Assembly (NCBI GenBank): GCA_029820295.1
Contig: JALGVA010000045.1
Coordinates: 1-33,252 of the forward strand
Origin: Candidatus Zipacnadia bacterium
Lineage (GTDB): Bacteria > Armatimonadota > Zipacnadia > Zipacnadales > UBA5352
Reading direction: 5' to 3'
DNA length: 33,252 bases
Made by a program: the position numbers and the translations under genes. The notes beneath the pieces were generated by a model. The model ran no database searches. It saw nothing but the letters and a program-made list of their open reading frames with translations, and had not been told where the DNA came from. Of the stretch, positions 33,057 to 33,252 are shown piece by piece. Within the stretch, counting starts at the first letter, position 1. Every line of letters starts with the position of its first letter.

Positions 33057-33252
33057 ATGCTCAAGGGCATCTCGCCGCTCATCAGTCCCGAACTGCTTGA
33101 GGTCCTCGCGCGCATGGGGCACGGAGATGAGATCGTCCTCGCCGACGCGCACTTCCCGGGCGAGACCATGGGCCGGCGCGTGGTGCGCGCCGATGGCCTG
33201 CGCATCCCCGATCTGCTCGACGCCATCCTGCCACTGTTCGAGCTGGACGCCT
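33057..33252 (+). CDS. RbsD/FucU-family sugar mutarotase, N-terminal part (runs off window)
   Basis: The first 65 residues are present. [34 protein letters not shown] is the characteristic RbsD/FucU opening, with the conserved GHGDE (catalytic His22 and Asp24) and [17 protein letters not shown] next, which is closer to FucU (L-fucose mutarotase) than to RbsD. These cytoplasmic enzymes speed the interconversion of sugar anomers. GGAGG lies eight bases before the ATG. The remaining ~80 residues are beyond the window. It diverges from the membrane protein gene. A fucose-like substrate is plausible given the sulfatase cluster next door. Confidence 0.9.
   Translation, partial: MLKGISPLISPELLEVLARMGHGDEIVLADAHFPGETMGRRVVRADGLRIPDLLDAILPLFELDA

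Noticed and set aside
32895-33152. Minus-strand ORF over the FucU-like start
   Set aside because: It is antisense to a clear RbsD/FucU N-terminus and has no recognisable motif.

Overview
This is one high-G+C window (roughly two thirds G+C or more) from a bacterium rich in saccharide-degrading functions. Secreted CBM-plus-TIM-barrel proteins, a DUF3604 protein, a ceramidase-like protein, a formylglycine-type sulfatase, Gfo/Idh and creatininase-family enzymes and a DUF6785-type membrane protein occur together most often in Armatimonadota, Planctomycetota, Hydrogenedentota and Lentisphaerota. Armatimonadota is my best guess, but no rRNA or other marker gene is present to settle it. There are no tRNA genes, CRISPR arrays, insertion sequences or phage genes. 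TGA is a normal stop codon throughout.

Layout. (1) 158-3937: a cytoplasmic DUF3604 gene (-) diverges from a secreted CBM/GH-like gene (+). (2) 3949-9030 (-): a compact four-gene operon of a secreted glycoside hydrolase, a secreted galactose-binding-like protein, a ceramidase-like hydrolase and a small Cys-motif protein, with a small ORF just beyond its end; an amidohydrolase (9130-9870, +) diverges from it. (3) 10065-14154 (-): a polysaccharide-export pair, a very long Wza-like protein with about seven SLBB-like units followed by a Wzz-like coiled-coil protein. (4) 14330-16372 (-): a thioredoxin-NHL protein resembling NHLRC2. (5) 16608-26355 (+): an eight-gene unit with two overlapping amidohydrolases, a broken aldo/keto reductase, a secreted GH-like protein, a Gfo/Idh/MocA protein, an unknown beta-rich protein, a creatininase-family protein and a secreted DUF4434-like protein. 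(6) 26678-32701 (-): DUF6785-type membrane protein, sugar isomerase-like TIM barrel, a truncated gene, sulfatase and NagA. (7) 32925-33252 (+): a short ORF and the start of an RbsD/FucU mutarotase that runs off the window.

Inferred integration: the secreted proteins would attack external glycans, the membrane protein could import products, and the sulfatase, NagA, isomerase, mutarotase and the Gfo/Idh-creatininase-amidohydrolase enzymes would process them. No substrate can be named from sequence alone. The most notable signals are the overlapping amidohydrolase pair in which one partner has lost its metal-binding residues, the loss of catalytic residues in two other enzymes of the same operon (one broken by a stop and a frameshift), the multi-SLBB export protein, degenerate 7-base repeats, and a palindrome pair around the sulfatase gene.
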